Below are positions 8,467-17,236 of a stretch of DNA of 33,292 nucleotides, one piece after another. The translations under genes and the position numbers were made by a program. Source of the stretch: Candidatus Paralachnospira caecorum (GTDB lineage Bacteria > Bacillota > Clostridia > Lachnospirales > Lachnospiraceae); assembly GCA_904379015.1 (NCBI GenBank), contig CAJFHG010000033.1, positions 1 to 33,292 of the forward strand, read 5' to 3'. Position 1 is the first letter of the stretch, and every line of letters starts with the position of its first letter. The notes beneath the pieces were generated by a model. It was not told the DNA's origin, searched no databases, and saw only the letters and a list, made by a program, of their open reading frames with translations.

Positions 8467-10161
8467 ATGAAAACATCCGCACAGCTGGAAGCCATGCTCC
8501 GTGAGATCGACCACAAGGGCTATCCGGCGTATAAATCACTGAAAGGCATCTATCAGTTCGGTTCCTGGCAGCTATCCATCGACCATGTGCAGGGCGATCC
8601 CTTCGCCTCGCCTTCCAGGCTGACCATCCATATCACAGACAAAGCCTCCGGCTTTTCCAGGGAATACTGGAGCAGCGCGGACAGGCGGACTGCCTTCTGC
8701 GACTTTCTCCTGCGCCTGTTTGAAAAGGCTGTGGAACGATATTCCTTCCAGGCAAAGGGCTCTGGAAAGAGCGGCGCCATTTTCACCTCCCATCCGGGAC
8801 AGGAGGTTCTGGCCCGCACTGCCTGCACCGTCAGGAATGACACCATTCTCATGCGGTTTGAAGCCGGCTTCCCGGCCAACGGCAGGACCATCAACGCCAG
8901 AGAACTCCACAAAATCCTGTTTGATTATCTGCCCCGCTGCGCCGAAAGCACGCTTTTTGCCCGCAGTGTTGACCGGAAAGCGCTGGAGGCCGCTCTGGAT
9001 CTGTACGAGGACCAGCAGGCGCTGCGCGCCTATCTGATCCAGAACGGCTTCGCCGCTTTTGTGGCGGACGGATCTGTGCTGCCCAGAAAGAGCGGCGTAT
9101 CCAGCGCGCCCATGAAGGGAGCGGTTCCTTTTTCTTCCCCGGATTCTCTGCGGATTTCTGTGGATCTTCCTCACCGGGGACGGATCACCGGCATGGGGAT
9201 CCGCGCCGGCATCACGCTGATCACCGGCGGCGGCTATCACGGAAAATCCACCCTTCTGAAGGCTCTGGAAGCAGGCGTATACAACCACATCGCCGGGGAC
9301 GGAAGGGAATTTGTGATCACCGACGCCTCCGCCGTCAAGCTCCGGGCAGAGGAGGGCCGCGTTGTAAAACAGGTGAACATTTCCCCCTTCATCAACCATC
9401 TGCCCGGCGGGAAGGATACCACCGTCTTCTCCACTGAGGACGCCAGCGGAAGCACCTCCCAGGCCGCGGCCGTCATGGAGGGCATCGAGGCGGGCGCCCG
9501 TCTGTTCCTCATCGACGAGGATACCTGCGCCACCAACTTCATGGTAAGGGATGAACTGATGCAGCGGGTCATCGCGCCCGACAAGGAGCCGATCACCCCC
9601 TTCCTTGCCCGCATCCGTCCTCTGTTTTCTGACCTCCGGATCTCCACCATCCTGGTCGTAGGCAGCTCCGGCGCCTTTTTTGAACCGGCCGACTGCATCA
9701 TTCAGATGGACAATTACAGGACCTTCGACATCACGAAGCGGGCCAAAGCAGAGGCCGCGGCCTGCGGACCGGCCCCTCTTCCGGAAACAGACTTTCATTT
9801 TCCCGCCTGCCGGAGAAGGAAATATGAACCGGCCCGGGGAAAAACAAGGCGGGACGACCGGCCGCCCAAGATCAAAACCCAGGGGAAAGATTCCCTCTTT
9901 TACGACAAATCCCTGATCGACCTGCGCTATGTGGAACAGATTGTCTGTGAAGAGCAGACCAAGGCCCTCGGCCATATCCTGCTGTACCTGAATACCCACC
10001 CGGACAGCAGCCGGACCCTGGCGGAGCAGACGGCGGCTGTCTGGAAAAAGCTGACAGAGGAAGGCCTGGAATCCATCTCTTCCTCCTCCGACTGTCCGCC
10101 CTTTATGGCCATGCCCAGGATCCAGGAAATCTTTGCCTGCATCAACCGCTGCCGGTTCTGA
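8467..10161 (+). CDS. Predicted ATPase of the ABC class (ABC_ATPase family)
   Basis: A 564-residue soluble protein of the family annotated as predicted ATPase of the ABC class (PF09818 type). The start ATG at 8467 has an AAGGA ribosome site at 8453-8457. Visible motifs are Walker A GGGYHGKST (residues 254-262), a Ser-rich signature-like stretch DASGSTSQAA near 335, and Walker B LFLIDED (Asp350, Glu351). There is no transmembrane segment, so it is not a transporter. The N-terminal 240 residues and the C-terminal tail (from about 440) are family-specific. A nucleic-acid-related role has been suggested for distant relatives, but the cellular role is not established. It is a single-gene unit, divergent from the surface-protein gene and convergent with codY. 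Confidence 0.85.
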   Translation: MKTSAQLEAMLREIDHKGYPAYKSLKGIYQFGSWQLSIDHVQGDPFASPSRLTIHITDKASGFSREYWSSADRRTAFCDFLLRLFEKAVERYSFQAKGSGKSGAIFTSHPGQEVLARTACTVRNDTILMRFEAGFPANGRTINARELHKILFDYLPRCAESTLFARSVDRKALEAALDLYEDQQALRAYLIQNGFAAFVADGSVLPRKSGVSSAPMKGAVPFSSPDSLRISVDLPHRGRITGMGIRAGITLITGGGYHGKSTLLKALEAGVYNHIAGDGREFVITDASAVKLRAEEGRVVKQVNISPFINHLPGGKDTTVFSTEDASGSTSQAAAVMEGIEAGARLFLIDEDTCATNFMVRDELMQRVIAPDKEPITPFLARIRPLFSDLRISTILVVGSSGAFFEPADCIIQMDNYRTFDITKRAKAEAAACGPAPLPETDFHFPACRRRKYEPARGKTRRDDRPPKIKTQGKDSLFYDKSLIDLRYVEQIVCEEQTKALGHILLYLNTHPDSSRTLAEQTAAVWKKLTEEGLESISSSSDCPPFMAMPRIQEIFACINRCRF

Positions 10162-10210
10162 CAACACCTCTTCCGGACAGCAGAAATTCCGCCCGGCCAA
10201 TGACGGCACA

Positions 10211-10257
10211 GGCAGGCAGGCATGCCTGTACAGGCACGGCAGACGCCCTCCGGGCGT
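10211..10257. repeat. Cluster of nested palindromes in the convergent ABC-ATPase/codY intergenic region
   Basis: GGCAGGCAGGCA direct repeats run into two overlapping perfect palindromes, CAGGCATGCCTG (10217-10228) and TGCCTGTACAGGCA (10223-10236). A short hairpin ACGCCC-TCC-GGGCGT (10243-10257) follows. No U tract follows on the plus strand, so it is uncertain whether these terminate the ATPase transcript. Confidence 0.55.
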
Positions 10258-10270
10258 ATCGCGCAAAACA

Positions 10271-10307
10271 GCCCGGAGCATATCCGTCTTCCGAATATGC
10301 TCCGGGC
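10271..10307 (-). terminator. Strong hairpin, probable codY terminator
   Basis: A perfect 13-bp stem (10271-10283 with 10295-10307) and an 11-base loop lie 70 bases after the codY stop. On the minus strand it is followed by TGTTTTG, a short U-rich tail. It may also stop plus-strand transcripts from the ATPase gene. Confidence 0.7.
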
Positions 10308-10377
10308 CGATCTGTCTTCGGTACTGCTGTCTGTCCTCCGACCGTTTTGTCTTTGCTTCTTTTATGATCCTTCCGGT

Positions 10378-11151
10378 TTATACATCCTTCAGCTTCTTCA
10401 GCTCATCGAATACCACATCGTTGAGAACCTTGATATAAGTTCCCTTCATGCCTGATGAACGGGATTCGATCACTCCGGCGCTCTCAAACTTGCGCAGCGC
10501 GTTGACGATCACAGAACGGGTAATGCCCACTCTGTCCGCAATCTTGCTGGCTACCAGGATTCCTTCATTTCCCTCCAGCTCTTCAAAAATATGCTGGATT
10601 GCTTCCAGTTCAGAAAACGATAATGTGCTGATCGCAGATTTGACGATCTGAATCTTTCTAGTCTCCTCCGCATTCTCCTCGTTGACAGAACGCATCATCT
10701 CCAGACCCACCACGGTAGTGCCGTATTCACTCAGGATAATGTCGTCAATTCCATACTGGTCATTGGATTTGTAAATGAACAATGTGCCCAGACGCTCTCC
10801 CGCGATATCGATCGGAGTGATGATCGCCTGATATTTTTTCACATTTGTCTCAGCAAATCCCAATGTCTCCAAATTCACATTTTCTTTCGTAGAAAGGACA
10901 CTGAGAAGTCTCTCGTTGAGCATCTTGTCGACAAAACCTCCGACCTGATCTTCGATCAGCTCCTTGATCTCTTCTACTCCCTCACTGAGGCCCACGCCTA
11001 ATACCTTACCTTTTTTGCTGATCACCAGGATGTTGGAGTCGAGGATTTCGCTCAGCACGGCACAAATATCGTTGAATACTACCTTACTGGAATTGTTGTT
11101 GTGAAGCAGTTTGTTAATTTTTCTGGTCTTATCCAATAATTGTACGCTCAT
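10378..11151 (-). CDS. codY: GTP-sensing global transcriptional repressor CodY
   Basis: A 257-residue protein, close to the 259 residues of Bacillus CodY. The N-terminus MSVQLLDKTRKINKLL and a GAF ligand-binding domain (about residues 1-155, senses branched-chain amino acids) are recognisable. The C-terminal winged helix-turn-helix carries VASKIADRVGITRSVIVNAL. The start at 11151 is preceded by AGGAGG at 11158-11163, which rules out the upstream in-frame ATG. It is the last gene after comM, dprA and topA, but it also has its own promoter-like sequence. CodY normally represses amino-acid uptake and biosynthesis and stationary-phase genes under rich conditions. I see no convincing CodY box in this window. 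Confidence 0.97.
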   Translation of the reverse strand: MSVQLLDKTRKINKLLHNNNSSKVVFNDICAVLSEILDSNILVISKKGKVLGVGLSEGVEEIKELIEDQVGGFVDKMLNERLLSVLSTKENVNLETLGFAETNVKKYQAIITPIDIAGERLGTLFIYKSNDQYGIDDIILSEYGTTVVGLEMMRSVNEENAEETRKIQIVKSAISTLSFSELEAIQHIFEELEGNEGILVASKIADRVGITRSVIVNALRKFESAGVIESRSSGMKGTYIKVLNDVVFDELKKLKDV

Positions 11152-11196
11152 TGCTGGCCTCCTATTCTTATTGTGCAATTATTACAATCCAGCTTC

Positions 11197-11225
11197 ATCG
11201 TACCATATTTATTTCAATCCTGCAA
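11197..11225 (-). promoter_or_regulatory. codY promoter
   Basis: On the minus strand TTGCAG (11220-11225), a 17-base spacer, then an extended -10 TGG-TACGAT (hexamer 11197-11202). It lies between the topA stop and the codY start. No terminator is visible after topA, so readthrough from topA is also possible. Confidence 0.55.
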
Positions 11226-11278
11226 TAGTTTTTCCGATACTTTTCGCAATTCTTTTTGGAAATTTCATATATTTTCGA

Positions 11279-13345
11279 TTATTTGGGTTTTTCCATCAGG
11301 AAACCGCAGGTCTGGTCGGAGCAGATCAGCTTGTTTCCCTTTTCCAGCATATAGCTTCCGCACTGGGGGCATTTCTCCTCCGAGGGCTTCTGCCAGGACA
11401 TAAATTCACACTCCGGATTGTTGCTGCAGCCATAATATTTTCTGCCTTTTTTGGTCTTTTTGATGACCACGTCCCCGCCGCACAGAGGGCAGGCAACTCC
11501 GATCTTCTCCAGATACGGCTTCGTATTCCGGCAGTCCGGGAAGCCGGGGCAGGCGAGGAACTTTCCATGGGGACCGTATTTGACCACCATGTTCCGGCCG
11601 CAGACCTCGCAGATCTCATCCGTCACTTCGTCCTCGATCTTGACTGTTTCCAGCTGCTTCTGCGCCTGTTCCACCGCTTCCATCAGATCCGGATAGAAAT
11701 TGCGGATGATGGTCTTCCAGTTGACAGCGCCTTCCTCCACGCCGTCCAGCAGAGATTCCATATTGGCCGTAAAAGCCACGTCCACCAGCACGGGGAAGGC
11801 CTCCTTCATGATCCGGTTGACCACCTCTCCCAGCTCTGTCACATACAGGTTTTTGTTCTCCTTCGCCACATACCGTCTGGCAATAATGGTGGTAATGGTC
11901 GGCGCGTAGGTACTGGGGCGTCCGATGCCCGCCTCCTCCAGGGCCCGCACCAGGGACGCCTCTGTGTAATGGGGCTGGGGCTGGGTAAAATGCTGTTTGT
12001 AATCAAAATCCTGGAGCGTCAGCCTGGTCTCCATGGTCAGATTCTTTCCAAGAGTATTGGGCTCCTTTTTTTCCTCAGTGCCCGCGTAGACCGTGGTAAA
12101 TCCTTCAAACTTCACCTTGGACGCGGAGGCCGTAAACCGGTAGTCTCCCGCGTCGATCTTCACGCTGACGGTCCCGTACACGGCGGCAGTCATCCTGCTG
12201 GCCGTAAAACGGCGCCAGATCAGCTGATAGAGGCGGAACTGATCCCGGGAAAGGGAATCCTTGAGCTTTGCCGGAGTCAGCGTGATGTCTGTGGGCCGGA
12301 TCGCCTCGTGGGCATCCTGGATCCGTCCGGCCGACTTCTCTTTTCTCTCATCTTCCTGCACATATTCGGCTCCGTATTCCGATCCGATAAAATCGGCGGC
12401 GGCGTTTACCGCTTCCTCGGAAACCCGGGTGGAATCCGTTCTCAGATAGGTGATGACGCCAACGGTGCCGTTTCCTTTAATATCCACGCCTTCGTAAAGC
12501 TGCTGCGCCAGGCGCATGGTCTTCTGGGTGGAAAAATTCAGCACATTGGCCGCTTCCTGCTGAAGCGTGCTGGTGGTAAAGGGCAGCGGCGGCTTCTTGA
12601 CCCGCTCTCCCTGTCTGATATCAGCGATCTTAAAAGAGGCGTCCCTGATATTGTCCAGGATCCGATTCAGATGCTCCTGGCTCTCAATGGTGATCTTTTC
12701 ATTCTGATCTCCGTAAAATTTGATCCGCATGGGCTTCTTCTCGCCCTCGCACAGAACGTCGGCTTCCAGACTCCAGTATTCCTTCGGGATAAACGCCGCG
12801 ATCTCCTCTTCTCTGTCACAGATGATGCGCAGCGCCGCCGACTGTACGCGGCCCGCGCTCAGTCCCCGCTTTACTTTCGCCCAGAGCAGGGGGCTGATCG
12901 TATATCCCACCATACGGTCCAGGACGCGCCGCGCCTGCTGGGCGTCCACCAGGTTCATGTCGATCTGCCTGGGCGCCTTCAAAGACGCCTTGACCGCCGT
13001 CTTTGTGATCTCATTGAAGCTGATGCGCTGAACCTTTTTGTCTTCCAGCTTGAGCGCAGTCATCAGATGCCAGGAGATGGCCTCTCCTTCCCGGTCCGGG
13101 TCGGTCGCCAGATAAATCTTATCTGCCTTTTTCACCTTCTTGCGCAGATTTGCCAGAATGTCTCCTTTGCCGCGTATGGTAATGTATTTCGGCTCGAAAT
13201 CATGTTCTATATCAATACCCATCTGGCTTTTCGGCAGGTCTCTTACGTGTCCGTTTGATGCTTCCACATCGTAATTGGCCCCCAAAAATTTTTTAATTGT
13301 CTTTACTTTTGCCGGGGACTCTACGATGACCAGATACTTTGCCAT
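11279..13345 (-). CDS. topA: DNA topoisomerase I (type IA)
   Basis: A 688-residue enzyme that relaxes negative supercoils. The N-terminal Toprim domain begins MAKYLVIVESPAKVKTIKK and contains LATDPDREGEAISWHL (metal-binding acidic residues). The active-site tyrosine is Tyr300 in GVITYLRTDSTR. The C-terminus has three C4 zinc-ribbon modules (CEVC...CPGFPDC, CPLC...CSNNPEC, CPQC...CSDQTC). The ATG at 13345 is chosen for the conserved MAKYLVIVESP start and the AAGGAG about 10 bases upstream. The gene begins inside the end of dprA with a 53-base overlap, so the two are probably translationally coupled. Confidence 0.98.
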   Translation of the reverse strand: MAKYLVIVESPAKVKTIKKFLGANYDVEASNGHVRDLPKSQMGIDIEHDFEPKYITIRGKGDILANLRKKVKKADKIYLATDPDREGEAISWHLMTALKLEDKKVQRISFNEITKTAVKASLKAPRQIDMNLVDAQQARRVLDRMVGYTISPLLWAKVKRGLSAGRVQSAALRIICDREEEIAAFIPKEYWSLEADVLCEGEKKPMRIKFYGDQNEKITIESQEHLNRILDNIRDASFKIADIRQGERVKKPPLPFTTSTLQQEAANVLNFSTQKTMRLAQQLYEGVDIKGNGTVGVITYLRTDSTRVSEEAVNAAADFIGSEYGAEYVQEDERKEKSAGRIQDAHEAIRPTDITLTPAKLKDSLSRDQFRLYQLIWRRFTASRMTAAVYGTVSVKIDAGDYRFTASASKVKFEGFTTVYAGTEEKKEPNTLGKNLTMETRLTLQDFDYKQHFTQPQPHYTEASLVRALEEAGIGRPSTYAPTITTIIARRYVAKENKNLYVTELGEVVNRIMKEAFPVLVDVAFTANMESLLDGVEEGAVNWKTIIRNFYPDLMEAVEQAQKQLETVKIEDEVTDEICEVCGRNMVVKYGPHGKFLACPGFPDCRNTKPYLEKIGVACPLCGGDVVIKKTKKGRKYYGCSNNPECEFMSWQKPSEEKCPQCGSYMLEKGNKLICSDQTCGFLMEKPK

Positions 13346-14489
13346 AGTGATCGTGTTCTCCTTTTCTTCCTTTTGCCGCATAATAATGGTCAGACGGCTG
13401 AATGATCAGTCCTTCCATCTCCAGATCCAGCAGACACTCCGCCAGAACGCTGCCTGAGAGCCCGCTTTCTGCACGGATCTGCTCCACGGATTTTGGTTCG
13501 GAATCCACACAACTATACACCTTTTCCTGATTTTTATCAAGCAGTATCTGATTTTTCTCATAAATTCTTAATTTTTTCCCATGTATTCCCCAGAACAGGA
13601 GCAGATCCTCCGGCTCTGTCAGGACCTGCGCGCCGTCCTTCAGAAGGCTGTTCGTCCCTGCGCTGAGATAGTCTCCGGCCCGCCCCGGCACGGCAAAAAT
13701 TTCCTTTCCCTGCTCCAGGGCAAAAGAGGCTGTGATCAGAGACCCGCTCCTTCTGCCCGCCTCGACCACCGCCACACAGTCGGAAAGCCCGCTGATCAGT
13801 CTGTTCCTGGCGGGAAAATTGGCCGGAAAGGGTCTCACGCCGGGCGGATATTCAGAAATGATCCCGCCGTCTTCTTCCACTGCCCTGTACAGTCCTCCGT
13901 GTTCCGGGGGATAGACCACATCCGGCCCGCAGCCCAGCACCGCGAAGGTCGCCCCCTCTCCTCCGTCTCTTTCCAGGGCGCCTCTGTGTCCGGCAGAATC
14001 AATCCCCCGGGCCAGGCCGCTGATCACCTGAACGCCGGCCCCGGCCAGCGCCCGCCCCAGGCGTTCCGCCATGGCGCTCCCGTAGAAGCTGCAGCTGCGG
14101 GATCCCACAATGGCCGCTGCCGGCCGGTCGTCCCCGGGAAGACGCCCCCTGACGAACAGACCGGGAGGGCGGCCCGGGATCACGCGGAGCCGGTTCGGGT
14201 ACTCCCCGCTCTCCAGAGTAATGAGGCGGATCTCCTTCTTTTCTGCCTCATCCATGGCCCGTCTGACCGCGTCCCCCTCCCTGCTTTCCAGAATCCGTCC
14301 CAGACTCCGGCTCTTCGGCCCCATCCGGCTCCGTCCGGCGAAAAAGCGCTCCAGCCGCCTTTCTGAAGCGTGATAGATCTCCTCCGGATTCCCGAATTCA
14401 TTCAGCAGCGCTTCTTTCCATTCCGCCGAAAGGGGATAAAGCCCGCAGAACCAGAACCAGTATGCTTCCTGTGTCAGTTTTTCCTTCAT
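13293..14489 (-). CDS. dprA: DNA-processing protein DprA (Smf)
   Basis: A 398-residue DprA, which loads RecA on single-stranded DNA during natural transformation. The Rossmann-fold core shows GSRSCSFYG, SGLARGIDSAGHRGAL, PARNRLISGLSD and EAGRRSGSLITASFALEQGK. A C-terminal winged-helix-like segment (SVEQIRAESGLSGSVLAECL) follows. Start ATG at 14489 has AAGGAAG upstream. The protein ends with about 28 basic residues beyond the usual end, encoded in the stretch that overlaps topA. It lies 44 bases downstream of comM. Whether the organism is naturally competent cannot be told from here; dprA is widespread in Firmicutes without known competence. Confidence 0.95.
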   Translation of the reverse strand: MKEKLTQEAYWFWFCGLYPLSAEWKEALLNEFGNPEEIYHASERRLERFFAGRSRMGPKSRSLGRILESREGDAVRRAMDEAEKKEIRLITLESGEYPNRLRVIPGRPPGLFVRGRLPGDDRPAAAIVGSRSCSFYGSAMAERLGRALAGAGVQVISGLARGIDSAGHRGALERDGGEGATFAVLGCGPDVVYPPEHGGLYRAVEEDGGIISEYPPGVRPFPANFPARNRLISGLSDCVAVVEAGRRSGSLITASFALEQGKEIFAVPGRAGDYLSAGTNSLLKDGAQVLTEPEDLLLFWGIHGKKLRIYEKNQILLDKNQEKVYSCVDSEPKSVEQIRAESGLSGSVLAECLLDLEMEGLIIQPSDHYYAAKGRKGEHDHYGKVSGHRRVPGKSKDN

Positions 14490-14533
14490 GGCGCCCACTT
14501 CCTTCCATACTCTATGATAGGATGATATTCCAG

Positions 14534-16048
14534 TCATTTCCCGCTGCGGTACAGCACCGCCTCCTTCAGATGCCTTGTCCCGATCCCGGGGGAATCCTCC
14601 AGATCCGCGATGGTCCGGGCCACCTTCAGGATCCGGTGATACCCCCTGGCGCTCATCTCAAACTGCTCAAACAGCCGCTCCATCAGCCGCGTCTCCTCCC
14701 GGCCGAGCGCGCAGTACCGTTCGATCTCTTTTCCCGGGATCGACGCGTTGTACAGGATTCCTGTCCCGGCGAACCGCTCCTGCTGCCGCTTTCTGGCCCG
14801 TTCCACCCGCTCCCGGATCCGGGCGGAGCTTTCTGTCTCCCGCCCTGTATCTGTCAGCTCCCGGTAGACCACCGGCTCCATCCGGACCTGAAGATCGATC
14901 CTGTCCAGCAGAGGTCTGGAAATCCGGCTCCTGTATCTGGCTGCCAGGCTTTCCGGACAGCGGCATTTGTTACGGTCAGGATAATAACCGCAGGGGCAGG
15001 GATTCATGGCCGCCGCCAGCATGAAGGAAGCCGGGAATTCATAGGAGCCGTGGGCCCGGGACACCACCACCCGCCGTTCCTCCAGAGGCTGGCGCAGGGC
15101 TTCCAGGGCCGTCCTTGACATTTCCGGCAGCTCATCCAGAAACAGGACGCCGTGATTGGCCAGCGAAAGCTCCCCCGGCCTGGGAACCGCTCCCCCGCCC
15201 GTCAGCGCCGCAGCCGTTATGGTATGGTGGGGCGCCCGGAAGGGCCTTCTGGTGAGGAGCGCCTGTCCCTCCGGCATCATGCCGCGGATGCTGTAGATCC
15301 GGCTGATCTCCAGGCATTCCTCCAGGGACGGCCTCGGCAGGATACCGGGAATGCACCGGGCCAGCATGGTCTTTCCCGCTCCGGGCGGCCCGGAAAGCAG
15401 GATATTGTGCATGCCTGCGGCGGCGATCTCCGCCGCCCGCTTCGCGGTCTCCTGTCCCCTTATCTCTCTGAAATCCGCCTCCGGAGGTTCCTCTTCCCCG
15501 AGCTCCGCGCCGCCGGATCTGAGGGGGCTGAAACGGTCCGGATCTCTCAGAAAAGAGACTGCCTGAAGAAGATGGTCCACCCCATAAACCGCGATCTCTC
15601 CTCCGACGGCTCCCTCCGGCGCGTTCTGCCGCGGCACCAGGATCCGGGACAGGCCGGCCTGGGCGGCGCAGGCCGCCAGCACCATGACGCCGGGTACCGG
15701 ACGCACCTCTCCTCCCAGCCCCAGCTCTCCCGCTATCAGCACGCCCTTCAGATTTTCCTTGGGAACAATGCCCATGGCCGCCAGCACCGCGGCCGCCACC
15801 GGCAGGTCGAACAGGGTTCCGTCCTTTTTCACATCCGCCGGGGCCAGATTGATGATGACCCGCTTGGGCGGCAGACGGAATCCCGCGTTCTTCAGGGCAG
15901 TCCGCACCCTCGCGGCCGCCTCCTTCACTTCTCTGGACAGAGCGCCCACCATATCAAAGCTGGGCAGTCCGTCGCTCAAATCCGCTTCCACAGTGATCAG
16001 CCGCCCTTCTGTTCCCAGAATGGCAGCGCTGTAAACCTTACTGTACAT
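14534..16048 (-). CDS. comM: YifB/ComM family Mg-chelatase-like AAA+ ATPase
   Basis: A 504-residue protein of the YifB/ComM family; ComM is a hexameric helicase that aids branch migration during natural transformation. It starts MYSKVYSAAILGTEG with a Lon-protease-like ChlI domain (about 1-170). The AAA+ module has Walker A SGPPGAGKTMLAR and Walker B GVLFLDELPE. The Mg-chelatase C-terminal domain has ARGYHRILKVARTIADL. Four cysteines in NPCPCGYYPDRNKCRCPE may bind zinc, as in relatives. Start ATG at 16048 follows AGGAG with good spacing. It is the first gene of the comM-dprA-topA-codY unit, so recombination functions head the operon. Confidence 0.95.
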   Translation of the reverse strand: MYSKVYSAAILGTEGRLITVEADLSDGLPSFDMVGALSREVKEAAARVRTALKNAGFRLPPKRVIINLAPADVKKDGTLFDLPVAAAVLAAMGIVPKENLKGVLIAGELGLGGEVRPVPGVMVLAACAAQAGLSRILVPRQNAPEGAVGGEIAVYGVDHLLQAVSFLRDPDRFSPLRSGGAELGEEEPPEADFREIRGQETAKRAAEIAAAGMHNILLSGPPGAGKTMLARCIPGILPRPSLEECLEISRIYSIRGMMPEGQALLTRRPFRAPHHTITAAALTGGGAVPRPGELSLANHGVLFLDELPEMSRTALEALRQPLEERRVVVSRAHGSYEFPASFMLAAAMNPCPCGYYPDRNKCRCPESLAARYRSRISRPLLDRIDLQVRMEPVVYRELTDTGRETESSARIRERVERARKRQQERFAGTGILYNASIPGKEIERYCALGREETRLMERLFEQFEMSARGYHRILKVARTIADLEDSPGIGTRHLKEAVLYRSGK

Positions 16049-16082
16049 AGGCGATCTCCTTATTCTGTTTGATATGTTTCCT

Positions 16083-16110
16083 GTTATACTGACATGAATG
16101 ATATTGGAAA
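16083..16110 (-). promoter_or_regulatory. Possible promoter of the comM-dprA-topA-codY operon
   Basis: On the minus strand TTTCCA (16105-16110), 16 bases, then TATAAC (16083-16088), about 35 bases before the comM start codon. Confidence 0.4.
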
Positions 16111-16130
16111 TTTGGCCGAAGGGCCAGAGT

Positions 16131-16170
16131 GTCCCGGCGCGGGCCGGTCCTTCCCAGTCCCGCGCCGGAC
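16131..16170 (-). terminator. GC-rich hairpin after the hydrolase gene
   Basis: A 10-bp perfect stem (16134-16143 with 16159-16168), extended by two pairs past one bulge, lies about 60 bases beyond the hydrolase stop. A second small hairpin TGGCC-GAAG-GGCCA (16112-16125) and AATTTCC follow. The U tract is poor, so termination is probable but not certain. Confidence 0.45.
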
Positions 16171-16232
16171 AGAAATGCTGAATCTCGATCATCTGACAGC
16201 GAATGAATCATCAGACACGGTGAAGCTGCCTG

Positions 16233-17174
16233 TCAGATATGCTGGTCCAGCCACGCGTGAATATCGTCAAACACCACCGCTCTGTCCAGCTCATTTAAAA
16301 TCTCATGGCGGTCGCCGGGATACAGCTTCATGGAAACATCAGAGAAGCCCAGATCCCGGAACTGGCGGAAGCAGGTCCGCACGCCCTTTCCATAATTGCC
16401 CACCGGATCCTCTTCTCCCGATACAAACAGGACCGGAAGGGACCGGTTCATGCGCTCAAAGTCCTTTTTCTTTGCCAGATCTGACAGTATGATAAAAAAG
16501 TCCCGATAAGCGCCCGCCGTAAATACAAACGTACAAAAGGGATCCTGGTTATAGGCATCCACCGACGCTTCGTTTTTGCTCAGCCAGTCGTTTTCGGTCC
16601 TGAGCGCTTTGATCCGCCGGTTATTTCCGCCGAGGGTCAGCCTGTACAGAAGGGGACTCCTGTAGCGCCTGCCCTTCACCCGGCAGATCAGGCCGGACAG
16701 AAGCTTCCCGAAGCCTGCCGTCAGCCGCCCCTGGAAACCGATCCCCATGATCACGGCGCCCTCCACTTTCCTGCTGTATCGGGTCAGATACCGCCTCGTA
16801 AAATAAGATCCCATGCTGTGTCCCAGGATAAAAAGCGGCACGCCCGGCCACAGCCTCCGCGCCCGGCAGGTCAGACGGTACAGATCCCCGATCACATGGC
16901 GCGCCCCGTTCTCATCGGAGAAATATCCCAGCTCATCCTCGGAGGCAGCTGTCTTTCCGTGTCCCAGATGATCATGGCCGATCACCCCGTATCCGTTCTC
17001 CGCCAGATAAGAGGCGAATTCATCGTACCGGTCTACATATTCCACCATTCCGTGGACAATCTGGACCACCGCCTTCACATTTCCGTCTTCCGGCTCCCAC
17101 CGGATACAATGGAGCATTTTCCCCTGATTGCCTGATTCTGTATAAAATTCTTCCTTCCGGACCGACTTTTCCAT
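16233..17174 (-). CDS. Alpha/beta hydrolase, lysophospholipase / monoacylglycerol lipase-like
   Basis: A 313-residue cytoplasmic serine hydrolase of the Hydrolase_4 (PldB / monoglyceride lipase) type, with no signal peptide. The oxyanion region reads QIVHGMVEY, followed by GHDHLGHGKT. The nucleophile is Ser120 in LGHSMGS, the likely acid is the Asp in SGEEDPVGN and the likely base the His in YPGDRHEILNE. The substrate is probably a lysophospholipid or monoacylglycerol, but other esters are possible. ATG at 17174 is preceded by AAGGAGA. It is a single-gene unit, divergent from the carbamate kinase gene, with which it shares a regulatory region. Confidence 0.88.
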   Translation of the reverse strand: MEKSVRKEEFYTESGNQGKMLHCIRWEPEDGNVKAVVQIVHGMVEYVDRYDEFASYLAENGYGVIGHDHLGHGKTAASEDELGYFSDENGARHVIGDLYRLTCRARRLWPGVPLFILGHSMGSYFTRRYLTRYSRKVEGAVIMGIGFQGRLTAGFGKLLSGLICRVKGRRYRSPLLYRLTLGGNNRRIKALRTENDWLSKNEASVDAYNQDPFCTFVFTAGAYRDFFIILSDLAKKKDFERMNRSLPVLFVSGEEDPVGNYGKGVRTCFRQFRDLGFSDVSMKLYPGDRHEILNELDRAVVFDDIHAWLDQHI

Positions 17175-17207
17175 AGCCTTTCATCTCCTTTTTTGTCGTC
17201 TACTGTC

Positions 17208-17236
17208 ATTTTAATGCCTGAATCCGGGTCTTGCAA
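17208..17236 (-). promoter_or_regulatory. Promoter of the hydrolase gene
   Basis: On the minus strand TTGCAA (17231-17236), a 17-base spacer, then TAAAAT (17208-17213), about 34 bases before the start codon. The -35 lies in the left arm of the dyad at 17232-17258. Confidence 0.55.

Noticed and set aside
8572-10281. Long minus-strand open frame opposite the ABC-class ATPase
   Set aside because: The plus strand encodes the Walker motifs and has a promoter and ribosome site. The antisense frame has Gly/Arg-rich, family-less sequence.
11111-13258. 715-codon plus-strand frame opposite topA
   Set aside because: It is antisense to unmistakable topoisomerase motifs and has no ribosome site or domain similarity that I can see.
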